Assembly (NCBI GenBank): GCA_016873095.1
Contig: VGYC01000060.1
Location: forward strand, 1 to 36,789
Source of the DNA: Planctomycetota bacterium
GTDB lineage: Bacteria; Planctomycetota; Planctomycetia; Gemmatales; Gemmataceae
Length of the DNA stretch: 36,789 nt
Direction of reading: 5' to 3'
Part shown: positions 1-9,013 of the stretch, piece after piece
Position numbering within the stretch: the stretch's first letter is position 1
How the letters are laid out: each line of letters begins with the position of its first letter
The notes under the pieces: generated by a model
Databases searched by the model: none
Told to the model about the DNA's origin: nothing
What the model saw: the letters and a program-made list of their open reading frames with translations, nothing else
Made by a program: the position numbers and the translations under genes

Positions 1-67
1 GCATCCCCGCCAGCACGATCCGCAGCTTGTCCGCCGAGCTCCACTTCCGACGCCGGTCCTGGTTCAT
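1..67 (-). CDS. IS3-family transposase OrfA, N-terminal fragment (runs off left edge)
   Basis: Only the first 22 codons lie in the window. They read MNQDRRRKWSSADKLRIVLA and onward, the usual opening of IS3-family OrfA proteins: a basic start followed by the first helix of a helix-turn-helix that binds the element's ends. A Shine-Dalgarno AAGGAG (minus strand, about 72-80) stands just before the ATG at 67. OrfA normally works with an OrfB carrying the DDE domain, which would lie outside the window to the left. Recognition rests on a short stretch, so the family is likely but the subgroup is not determined. Confidence 0.7.
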   Translation of the reverse strand, partial: MNQDRRRKWSSADKLRIVLAGM

Positions 68-374
68 GCTTCTCTCCTTCTGAGGGTTTTGGTTTTTCCT
101 ACCCGTGGAGAGAACCATCGCCTACCTTAGCCGATGTGCCAGGTGGGATGAAACACTACAGAACAACTTCCATCATCTGAAGATTCTCCGCATCCCCCTT
201 GGATGAGGGGGCCGGAGAACAGAAACGCCAGCTTTTCGGAAGTGTTCCCGCGTCGGTCCAAAACAGCCTTGCACGTTCATCGACAAGCCGCTAGACTCGA
301 CGCCATAACTTGCATTTTGCAGCTGACTTGTGGCTTTCCAAGCCTACCAGCCAAATCACGCCGGACCAACTACT
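68..374. other. gene-free stretch; probable upstream end of the IS3-type element
   Basis: I see no convincing gene here. If the partial OrfA belongs to a complete element, its outer end should lie in this stretch. A minus-strand sequence starting TGTAGTGTTTC at about 160 resembles the TG-starting termini of some IS3 elements and would leave a leader of about 90 bp before OrfA. The opposite end is outside the window, so no inverted repeat can be matched. Confidence 0.3.
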
Positions 375-557
375 TCACACCCGCTTGCCAGTGATTCTGC
401 GCGCCAACGCGAGCAGTTCCGATCTGGCCCAGGATGAAAGCTGCAAGCTTTTGATCTTGGCAGCAGCATCCATTAGCTCGCGCTCTTCCGCCGTCATGCG
501 GATGCGGAGCATGTATTCTTTTCGCTCAGTTGGCGGCTTTTTCGGTCGGCCCATCAT
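375..557 (-). CDS. small ribbon-helix-helix protein, plasmid-mobilization/MobC-like
   Basis: A 60-residue protein rich in Arg and Lys. It starts MMGRPKKPPTERKEYMLRIR: a basic arm, a short beta strand, then two helices (TAEERELMDAAAKIKSLQLS and the WARSELLALAR segment). This matches short ribbon-helix-helix proteins often annotated as plasmid mobilization relaxosome proteins, which also resemble antitoxins and transcription repressors. No Shine-Dalgarno precedes either ATG (557 or 554), but a promoter-like pair sits almost on the start, so the message could be leaderless. It stands alone between transposase genes; DNA binding is inferred from the fold only. Confidence 0.6.
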   Translation of the reverse strand: MMGRPKKPPTERKEYMLRIRMTAEERELMDAAAKIKSLQLSSWARSELLALARRITGKRV

Positions 558-564
558 GCAAACG

Positions 565-594
565 AGTGTAGCAACAATTAAGCCAAAAACTCAA
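565..594 (-). promoter_or_regulatory. possible sigma70-like promoter for the ribbon-helix-helix gene
   Basis: On the minus strand TTGAGT (594-589) and TACACT (570-565) are 18 nt apart, each matching 4 of 6 consensus bases. Transcription would begin at about 558, right at the ATG, giving a leaderless or nearly leaderless message. Confidence 0.3.
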
Positions 595-624
595 TATGTA
601 CACTTGAACATGAACTATTTGATG

Positions 625-638
625 CTACAATAATGTAG
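625..638. repeat. short inverted repeat, possible operator
   Basis: CTACA-ATAA-TGTAG is a perfect 5-bp inverted repeat in the AT-rich spacer upstream of the ribbon-helix-helix gene. Such proteins often bind short symmetric sites near their own promoter, so autoregulation is possible, but nothing else here supports it. Confidence 0.25.
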
Positions 639-656
639 ACGTAGAGCGCAAAAAAT

Positions 657-686
657 ACCCGAAGTCGTTTAGCCGCGACTTCGGGT
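657..686. terminator. strong hairpin (11-bp perfect stem) ahead of the transposase gene
   Basis: ACCCGAAGTCG (657-667) pairs perfectly with CGACTTCGGGT (676-686) across an 8-nt loop. A-rich sequence precedes it and TTT follows, so it could act as a bidirectional weak terminator. It lies upstream of both flanking genes, not after either. It may block read-through into the transposase gene, as many insertion sequences do, or belong to the element's end. Confidence 0.45.
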
Positions 687-772
687 TTGGAACCCAGGCT
701 TGGTCGCCTGAATGCCCGCTAGTCACGGTTCATTCTAGCGACCTTGCCGCCAAAGCGAAAGGTCGCTTTCAA

Positions 773-1972
773 ATGAACGAGCGCCGCAAGCGCGGCTTGG
801 AAATCGTCCAGGCTCACCGCATCGTCCAACGTCCGGACGGCAAATGGATCGTGCCGTCGCAATCCGGCAATGGTTTCTATGCGGTGGACCTGGAAGCGCA
901 GACTTGCGAATGTCGGGACCATCTTGACAACGGCGCAAAGTGCAAGCACCTACACGCCGCCGAGATAGCCAGGAAGCTCCTACAAAACGATGAGATTCGG
1001 CGGCGCGGGGAAATCCCCGTTCAGCCGAAGCCCGTCAGCCTCATCGAATTGGCCGAGAGCTATGACACACGGGACAAGTGTTTGGACTTGCTTGAAAGCC
1101 TGCGCTGGCCGCATGGCCCAATCTGTCCGCGTTGCGAATGCCCGAAGGTGTATTCCATCAAGGCGCGGCGCGTGCATGAGTGCAGCGCATGCAAGTACCA
1201 TTTCTCCGTGACCAGCGGAACGATCCTGCACGATTCACGCATGCCGCTGACGAAGTGGATTCTTGGCGTGGCACTCATCGCCAATGCTCGCAAGGGCGTC
1301 TCGGCTTGCCAGTTGTCGCGCGATCTGCACCTGACGTACAAGTCCGCCTGGTATCTCGGTCATCGCATTCGACGGGCCATGCGCGAGACCGCATGGCTGG
1401 AGAAGTTCACGGGCGTTGTCGAGTTGGACGAAACGTATGTCGGCGGAAAGGCACGCGGCGGCAAGCGCGGACGTGGCGCGGCAAACAAAGAAATCGTGTT
1501 CGGTGCGCGCGAGCGCGGCGGCAAGGTGCGGATCACGTCCATCCCGGACATCACGGGCAAGACTATCGCGAAGGCGGTCCACAAGTATGTGGACACGGAC
1601 GCCGAGATGGTCATGGCCGACGAATTGAGCAGCTACAACCAGCTGGCGGCTGAATTCACGATGGAGCGAATTCAACACAGTCGCGAATACGTGCGCGGGC
1701 AAGTGCATACGAACGGCATTGAGTCGATCTGGGCAGTCTTGAAGCGACAGGTGCATGGGACGCATCACAAGATGAGTTCGCAGTATCTGCCCTTGTACTT
1801 GAGCGAGATCAGCTATCGGTTCAACCACCGGCAAGACCATGAGTTGTTCTTGCGAGTGCTACGGAATGGACTGATAACGGACCGGCAAGTGGCCGATGGC
1901 GGCGCTGCCGCTGAGCAGGCAAACGGAGAGGAAGCTACGCCTGACGAATCGGCAGGGGCGGGCGAGCCGTAG
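773..1972 (+). CDS. IS1595-type transposase with N-terminal SWIM zinc finger
   Basis: A 399-residue protein with three parts. Residues 45-59 form a SWIM zinc finger (C45-x-C47, C57-x-H59). Residues 118-140 form a zinc ribbon (CPRC with C137 and C140) as in IS1595 transposases. Residues about 215-355 are an ISXO2-like DDE nuclease core with VVELDETYVGGK (D219), MADELSSY (D283) and HTNGIESIW (N314/E317). It would cut and rejoin DNA ends. The SWIM finger is not part of the usual IS1595 layout and may add DNA or protein binding. In-frame sequence upstream (734-772, reading SSDLAAKAKGRFQ) still looks like SWIM-protein sequence but has no start codon, so the 5' end may be damaged or the start unusual. 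Terminal repeats were not identified. Confidence 0.85.
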   Translation: MNERRKRGLEIVQAHRIVQRPDGKWIVPSQSGNGFYAVDLEAQTCECRDHLDNGAKCKHLHAAEIARKLLQNDEIRRRGEIPVQPKPVSLIELAESYDTRDKCLDLLESLRWPHGPICPRCECPKVYSIKARRVHECSACKYHFSVTSGTILHDSRMPLTKWILGVALIANARKGVSACQLSRDLHLTYKSAWYLGHRIRRAMRETAWLEKFTGVVELDETYVGGKARGGKRGRGAANKEIVFGARERGGKVRITSIPDITGKTIAKAVHKYVDTDAEMVMADELSSYNQLAAEFTMERIQHSREYVRGQVHTNGIESIWAVLKRQVHGTHHKMSSQYLPLYLSEISYRFNHRQDHELFLRVLRNGLITDRQVADGGAAAEQANGEEATPDESAGAGEP

Positions 1973-2306
1973 GCGGAATCTCGGCTTGCCGGATAGGATG
2001 GATTGAATCAAAATGATACCGGCTGCGGGCCGGGCCGGAGAGTTTCTTGGCGTTTCGGACCGCTTCCTGTGTTAGCGGGATAATTCCCAGATAAAACGCG
2101 ATGCGATTCATATATCGTCGTGTTTGGCAGCGAACCCCTGAGTGTGCAACCATTATCGCCGTTGTCCTGGGTTGGTCAACAAGAAAAACGGCTCGTCGAA
2201 GTCTTGTTCGCGAAGCATGGGACACGGCTCACGGCCCTGGCTTACGCGTCGGGTTGGTGCAGCATCCAGCCGTCGTCGCAATCTGCCAAGCGAGCCGGCT
2301 TTTTCC
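1973..2306. other. gene-free stretch between the transposase and the DUF1501 gene
   Basis: Open frames here are short, overlap on several frames and have no recognisable protein pattern or Shine-Dalgarno. The right end of the IS1595-type element presumably lies within it, but no terminal inverted repeat matching the left side could be picked out by eye. Confidence 0.4.
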
Positions 2307-2335
2307 TTGGATTGACCCAGGCCGACCGTTATACT
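2307..2335 (+). promoter_or_regulatory. sigma70-like promoter of the DUF1501 gene
   Basis: TTGGAT (2307-2312), a 17-nt spacer and TATACT (2330-2335) match 4 of 6 and 5 of 6 consensus bases. The start codon at 2365 is 29 nt beyond the -10 box, with AAGAGG at 2353-2358 as Shine-Dalgarno. Confidence 0.55.
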
Positions 2336-2364
2336 CGCGGTAGTCTCCAGCCAAGAGGTTGATC

Positions 2365-3846
2365 ATGCTGCGAATCCTCGGTGCACCGAAGCGGCTTTGC
2401 GATGGCCTGACCCGCCGTGACCTGTTGCTGGCCGGCGGTCTCAGCGCCTGCGGTCTAGGGCTCGGCGACACCACATCCGCAGCGCCCAGCGACGAGCAGC
2501 GCCGCCAGGGTTTCGGCCGGGCCAAAAACGTGATCCTGCTGTATCTCTTCGGCGGGCCCAGTCATCTGGATACGCTGGACATGAAGCCGGATGCGCCGGC
2601 CGAGGTGCGCGGCGACTTTCGGCCGATCCGTTCGCGCCTGCCCGGCTGCGATGTCTGCGAGCATCTGCCGCGCATGGCCCAGATTATGGACCGCGTCACC
2701 GTGGTCCGGTCGCTGAACCATCCGTGGAACTTCCACGGCATGATGTGGGCGACCACCGGCATTCCGGAGAGCAACGTCCCCATCGAGGAATCGCAGCGCA
2801 ACCCGCTGCACTGGCCGTATCTTGGCTCGGTGCTGACCTGCCTGGATCGGCAACGCAACGGCGTCCGCCCGGCGGGCGCGGTGCCGGACAACATCATTCT
2901 GCCGTTCCTGCTCAGCAGCCGTCGGCCGGCGGAGCTGTACGCCCGGCCGCACGGCGCTTTTCTCGGCAACGCGTTCGATCCGCTCTGGACCGAATTTCGC
3001 GGCCAGGCGACGCGCAGCATGGTCCGCTGGTCGAACGGTCCGCGGCAGGAGATCTTCGATCCTTACCTGGGCATCACGCCGGAGAGCCGGTTCGAGATCG
3101 CGCCCGAGGCGGAACTGCCGGCCGACATCACCGTCGATCGCTTGCACCGGCGGCGCTCTCTCTTGCATCAGTTCGACGCGGCCCGGCGGACGCTCGACGC
3201 CAGTCCGGCGGCGCAGACGATGGACCGCCAGCGCGGCCTCGCCTTCTCGCTCCTGAACTCGGCGCGCGTTCGCCGGGCGATGGACCTCGACCGCGAGCCG
3301 TCCCGGTTGCGCGAGGCCTACGGCATGACGCTCTTCGGCCAGGGGGTGCTGCAAGCGCGACGGCTGGTCGAGGCCGGCTGCCGCTTCGTCACCGTCATCT
3401 GGGACGAGTTCGGCCAGCTCAACGCCGGCTGGGACACGCACGTCGATCAGCGCAATCGCTTGCAGAACGATCTCCTGCCGGGACTGGACGCGGCGTTTCC
3501 GACGTTGATCCGCGACCTGGAAGCGCGCGGCCTGCTGGACGAGACGCTGGTGCTGGTGATGAGCGAGATGGGCCGCACGCCGCGCCGCGAGGGCGACGGC
3601 CGGGGCCACTGGGGCCGCGCCTACACCAACTTCTTCGCCGGCGGCGGCCTGGCCCGCGGCCGCGTCATCGGCCGGACCGACGCGCTCGGCGCCGCCCCCA
3701 CCGACCGCCCCCTCACCGCCAAGGACATCCTCGCCACCATCTATCATCTGCTCGGCGTCGAGCCGCATACCGTCCTGACGGACCGCTTCGGCCGGCCGAT
3801 GCCGCTGGTGGCGTACGGGGCGGTGGTGCGGGAGATGGTGGGGTGA
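2365..3846 (+). CDS. Tat-exported DUF1501 (sulfatase-like) protein
   Basis: A 493-residue protein of the DUF1501 family, abundant in planctomycetes and related to the alkaline phosphatase/sulfatase fold; substrate unknown. Residues 16-25 (TRRDLLLAGG) are a twin-arginine signal followed by a hydrophobic stretch, so it is probably exported folded. Family landmarks are visible: VILLYLFGGPSHLDTLDMKP near residue 57, a WNFHGMMWATTG segment, FVTVIWDEFGQLNAGWDTH, and VLVMSEMGRTPR followed by GRGHWGRAYTNFFAGGG near the end. In planctomycetes such genes often follow a DUF1549/DUF1553 cytochrome-like partner; none is present here. ATG 2365 is preferred over the in-frame TTG at 2359 because of its Shine-Dalgarno spacing. 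Confidence 0.9.
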   Translation: MLRILGAPKRLCDGLTRRDLLLAGGLSACGLGLGDTTSAAPSDEQRRQGFGRAKNVILLYLFGGPSHLDTLDMKPDAPAEVRGDFRPIRSRLPGCDVCEHLPRMAQIMDRVTVVRSLNHPWNFHGMMWATTGIPESNVPIEESQRNPLHWPYLGSVLTCLDRQRNGVRPAGAVPDNIILPFLLSSRRPAELYARPHGAFLGNAFDPLWTEFRGQATRSMVRWSNGPRQEIFDPYLGITPESRFEIAPEAELPADITVDRLHRRRSLLHQFDAARRTLDASPAAQTMDRQRGLAFSLLNSARVRRAMDLDREPSRLREAYGMTLFGQGVLQARRLVEAGCRFVTVIWDEFGQLNAGWDTHVDQRNRLQNDLLPGLDAAFPTLIRDLEARGLLDETLVLVMSEMGRTPRREGDGRGHWGRAYTNFFAGGGLARGRVIGRTDALGAAPTDRPLTAKDILATIYHLLGVEPHTVLTDRFGRPMPLVAYGAVVREMVG

Positions 3847-3881
3847 GAGCGGGCAATGGCAAATATCCAGCGAGAAGCAAA

Positions 3882-4100
3882 ATGGCGGAACGCTTCGAGC
3901 CATGGTGTCCGCTGGAAGTGCATGGAGAATTCTTCATCGTCTGGTTCGAGCATCGCCCTTCACTTCGGATCGACGATCTGCGCGTCTACTACGATATCGC
4001 CGAGCAACCGGAACAACGGGTGACGATTGTTGCCGTTGGCATCAAGGATCGCAACCGTGTACTCGTCGGCGGAAAGGAGTGGAGCTTTGAAAGTCATTGA
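3882..4100 (+). CDS. RelE/ParE-like toxin, N-terminally degenerate
   Basis: A 72-residue protein. Its second half (LRIDDLRVYYDIAEQP, then VTIVAVGIKDRNRVLVGGKE) matches the C-terminal strands of RelE/ParE-type toxins, which cut mRNA on the ribosome or poison gyrase. The usual N-terminal helical hairpin is not recognisable: about 25 residues of unrelated sequence precede the conserved strands, and the protein is shorter than the roughly 85-95 residues typical of the family. It has a weak ribosome-binding site and overlaps the next gene, a Phd-like antitoxin. A truncated, possibly inactive toxin is the best reading. Confidence 0.6.
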   Translation: MAERFEPWCPLEVHGEFFIVWFEHRPSLRIDDLRVYYDIAEQPEQRVTIVAVGIKDRNRVLVGGKEWSFESH

Positions 4101-4338
4101 ACGGGCGGAGGCGACGCAAAGTCTCGCGGAATATGCCGCGGACATCGACAAGGGAACGGTCATTGTCCTGGACCAAGGGCAGCCTGTCGCTGCCCTCGTG
4201 TCTCTCGAGAATGCCGATCTGGAAACCGCGTTCCTCAGCACCGATCGGAGGTTCCTGGAGCTGATCGAGCGCTCGCGGGCCAGAGTTCGAGCCGAAGGCG
4301 GCATTTCCAGCCAAGAAATGCGCCGGCGTTTCAGCTGA
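4087..4338 (+). CDS. Phd/YefM-like antitoxin
   Basis: An 83-residue protein starting with TTG. AAAGGAG at 4073-4079 is ideally spaced from it, and the start overlaps the toxin's last codons, so the two are translationally coupled. The sequence (ERAEATQSLAEYAADIDKGT, then VIVLDQGQPVAALVSLENAD) matches the Phd/YefM fold: a small alpha/beta DNA-binding dimer followed by a toxin-wrapping tail. Such antitoxins neutralise RelE-type toxins and repress the operon. Toxin-before-antitoxin order is the reverse of most Phd systems but is known for some RelE-type pairs. Confidence 0.7.
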   Translation: MKVIERAEATQSLAEYAADIDKGTVIVLDQGQPVAALVSLENADLETAFLSTDRRFLELIERSRARVRAEGGISSQEMRRRFS

Positions 4339-4473
4339 CCGTGTCGCAGTTTTTCGCGAAACGGATCATTCGTTGTGGGAAGTGGACGACGGTGACTTCG
4401 CCGTGGCTCTGAAACCGCTAGGCTGCTATGATCAAGGGTCCATCCCATCGCCCTTGTTGCCGGAGTAGCCCTC

Positions 4474-4704
4474 ATGTCCAAAGACGCATTTGAGTCTTGC
4501 TTGCGGGAAAACCTGGAGCGGCAACCCTTCCATCCCTTCGTTGTGGAGTTCACCGATGGGCGCCAGCTGGTCATCAAACAGCCCCCGGTGGTTTTCTGTG
4601 ACGGCGCCGCCAGATTTATCGACTCCACTGAAGACGCCCTGGTGGAGTTCTTTCATGACGAGGTCCGGGCCATTGGCCTTTGGCCACAGGAGGTCCGCGC
4701 GTGA
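4474..4704 (+). CDS. short hypothetical protein of a type associated with planctomycetes
   Basis: A 76-residue acidic soluble protein beginning MSKDAFESCLRENLERQPFH. The pattern RQPFHPFVVEFTDGRQLVIK, with short strands and a conserved F-x-P-F, recurs as a small orphan family in planctomycete genomes as I know them; no function has been assigned. It has no signal peptide, membrane segment or obvious catalytic residues. It ends in GTGA, overlapping the start of the next gene, which shares the same F-x-P-F-strand-G layout, so the two are likely coupled paralogues. Confidence 0.65.
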   Translation: MSKDAFESCLRENLERQPFHPFVVEFTDGRQLVIKQPPVVFCDGAARFIDSTEDALVEFFHDEVRAIGLWPQEVRA

Positions 4705-4922
4705 CCAACGAAGAGCTGGAAACCGCTACGCCTGTTCAACCGACGCGACCATATCGCCCTTTTCTTCTGGAGTTTCTCAGCGGCGAGCAAGTCCACATGC
4801 ATCACCGCGAAGCGATCGCATTCTTCAGCCCTCTATGGCTCTACCGGGGTCCCAATCAAGCACAAGCGGTCTTTCCAAGCTCTGCCGTTTGCCGCTTGCT
4901 CGATATCACTCCTGACGCCTGA
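4701..4922 (+). CDS. short hypothetical protein, coupled paralogue of the preceding gene
   Basis: A 73-residue protein starting with GTG at 4701. The start overlaps the previous stop (GTGA) and has a strong CAGGAGGT Shine-Dalgarno at 4687-4694. The core (TRPYRPFLLEFLSGEQVHMH, then HREAIAFFSPLWLYR) has the same layout as its upstream neighbour: two aromatic-Pro pairs, a strand, a G turn and a second strand. No function is recognised. Overlap and shared layout suggest the pair acts together. Confidence 0.6.
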   Translation: MTNEELETATPVQPTRPYRPFLLEFLSGEQVHMHHREAIAFFSPLWLYRGPNQAQAVFPSSAVCRLLDITPDA

Positions 4923-4930
4923 CCATTGAA

Positions 4931-5203
4931 ATGTTGGACCATATCCTGGCACAACTCAAGGACGTTCGCGAACGTTGCCCGGAGTTGCGTTTCGGGCAGC
5001 TTATCGCCATCATCGGCGCGCTTGCCGCGGACAAGACGAGGCATTCGCTGTGGGATGTTGAAGACGCTGAATTCGCGGCGGCTCTGGAGCGGTTCGCCGC
5101 AGACATGGCGCATCGTGGCGCTGGTTCGAGTGCTAGCGCGGCGTTTCCGAAAACGACCGTCAAGCCATGCGCGGAGTCCGCAGGTCAACAATCCGCAAGA
5201 TAG
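4931..5203 (+). CDS. short hypothetical protein (LRFGQL family)
   Basis: A 90-residue protein. The N-terminal 65 residues (MLDHILAQLKDVRERCPELR, FGQLIAIIGALAADK, LWDVEDAEFAAALERF) form a compact helical unit that I recognise as a recurrent planctomycete orphan family, often beside short genes like the two upstream. The last 30 residues are low in order. Only 8 nt separate it from the previous stop, so it is probably the third gene of a small operon. No catalytic motif is visible. Confidence 0.6.
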   Translation: MLDHILAQLKDVRERCPELRFGQLIAIIGALAADKTRHSLWDVEDAEFAAALERFAADMAHRGAGSSASAAFPKTTVKPCAESAGQQSAR

Positions 5204-5339
5204 ATCCGGCGGCGCTCTCTCGTTTCGTGACGGAATCATCCGGTCCAAAGCCGGCTCAACCGCTCGAGGTTCGCACGGCTGCGCGAAACCGCAAGCGGCT
5301 GGCCAGGCCTCGGGTGCTTTGGTCAGCGTGCGCAGCCGA

Positions 5340-5864
5340 TCACTTCGCTTTCGGCTCGGTGATCTTGGCGGCGGGCACTTGCAGCAGGCGGGCGACCTCG
5401 TTGGAGAGGGTCTGCGCGTTCTTGCCGTCGTTGGTGCAGCCGGGGATGACGCGGACGATCTTGCCGCCCTTGTCAATGAGGACGTTGGTCGGCATGGATT
5501 TCGCCTCGAAGGTCTTCCAGAGCTTGCCCTTGGGGTCCGACAGCCAGTGGAAGTTCAGGCCGTTCTTGACGGCGTAGTTTTCGGCGGCCTCCGCGTCCTC
5601 GCGGAAGACGGCGATGGTCTGCAGGCCCTTCTTGTTGTAGGCCTCCTGCAGCTTCTTGAAGTAGGGCAACTCCTTGTCGCAGCCGGAGCAGGCGCAGGTG
5701 AGCCGCACCAGCACCGGGCCCTTGGCGGTGAGCTTTTCGAGGTCGTAGGACTTCTTGCCGTCGGCCGATTTCAAGATGACCTTGGGGGCCTGCTTGGGTT
5801 CGTCGGCAATCACGGCGCCGGCCAGGAAGAAGCCGGTCAAGGAAAGGAAGGCAATCGTTCGCAT
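5340..5864 (-). CDS. exported thioredoxin-fold (TlpA/redoxin-like) protein
   Basis: A 174-residue protein with a signal peptide (residues 1-20, MRTIAFLSLTGFFLAGAVIA). ATG 5864 has a strong GGAGGAA Shine-Dalgarno, so a longer upstream reading is rejected. The mature part is a thioredoxin fold: LVRLTCACSGCDKEL holds the redox pair C59-S-G-C62 with an extra C57, and SMPTNVLID carries the cis-proline loop. The KELPYFKKLQEAYNKKGLQT segment followed by IAVFREDA is typical of TlpA/AhpC-TSA-type redoxins. It probably reduces disulfides or peroxides in the periplasm. It stands alone, convergent with the small operon on its left. Confidence 0.85.
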   Translation of the reverse strand: MRTIAFLSLTGFFLAGAVIADEPKQAPKVILKSADGKKSYDLEKLTAKGPVLVRLTCACSGCDKELPYFKKLQEAYNKKGLQTIAVFREDAEAAENYAVKNGLNFHWLSDPKGKLWKTFEAKSMPTNVLIDKGGKIVRVIPGCTNDGKNAQTLSNEVARLLQVPAAKITEPKAK

Positions 5865-6196
5865 GAGACATTCCTCCGGATTCAGGCGGGAAGTTGGGCC
5901 GGCCCGGCACGACGACGTCCGGGCCAACCGGGTGGAACCCTCAGCTTACCCGGCCCGGCAGCAAATGCAACCGAAAAGAAATAAAGAAACGACGGATGTC
6001 ATATATCGCACGGCAAGACGAGTCCGCGGTTTGTGGTCGCCGTGACCTCGAGCGAATTCATGATTATTTGTGGCCGGGCCGGTTAACCCCGGTGAAGTAG
6101 CTCATATATTAAGTGGATAAATTTGGGGAAAACCATGGAGACGTGGTCCGACAACGGACTGTCAACCACAGAAGTTGTGAGGAGAAAGTAGGAGAG
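5865..6196. other. intergenic region upstream of the pyrophosphatase gene
   Basis: This divergent spacer serves the redoxin gene (minus) and hppA (plus). Only short palindromes are visible, such as GGTTAACC at 6081-6088 in a GC-rich context. The AT-rich stretch 6104-6125 may hold promoter elements but no convincing -35/-10 pair was found. Confidence 0.4.
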
Positions 6197-8974
<2,778 letters not shown>

Positions 8975-8995
8975 GCCTCGCGCTCCGCGCGAGGC
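8975..8995 (+). terminator. GC-rich hairpin directly after hppA
   Basis: GCCTCGCGC (8975-8983) and GCGCGAGGC (8987-8995) form a perfect 9-bp stem with a 3-nt loop, starting on the base after the hppA stop codon. No U-tract follows, so it may be a Rho-type or attenuating element, or a 3' stabiliser separating hppA from the WD40 gene 18 nt further on. Confidence 0.5.
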
Positions 8996-9013
8996 GTGCG
9001 GCAAAGGATGTCC

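Noticed and set aside
2120-2362. Short open frame between the transposase and DUF1501 genes
   Set aside because: No recognised family, no Shine-Dalgarno, and it runs through the DUF1501 promoter. A remnant of a gene cannot be excluded, but support is too thin.
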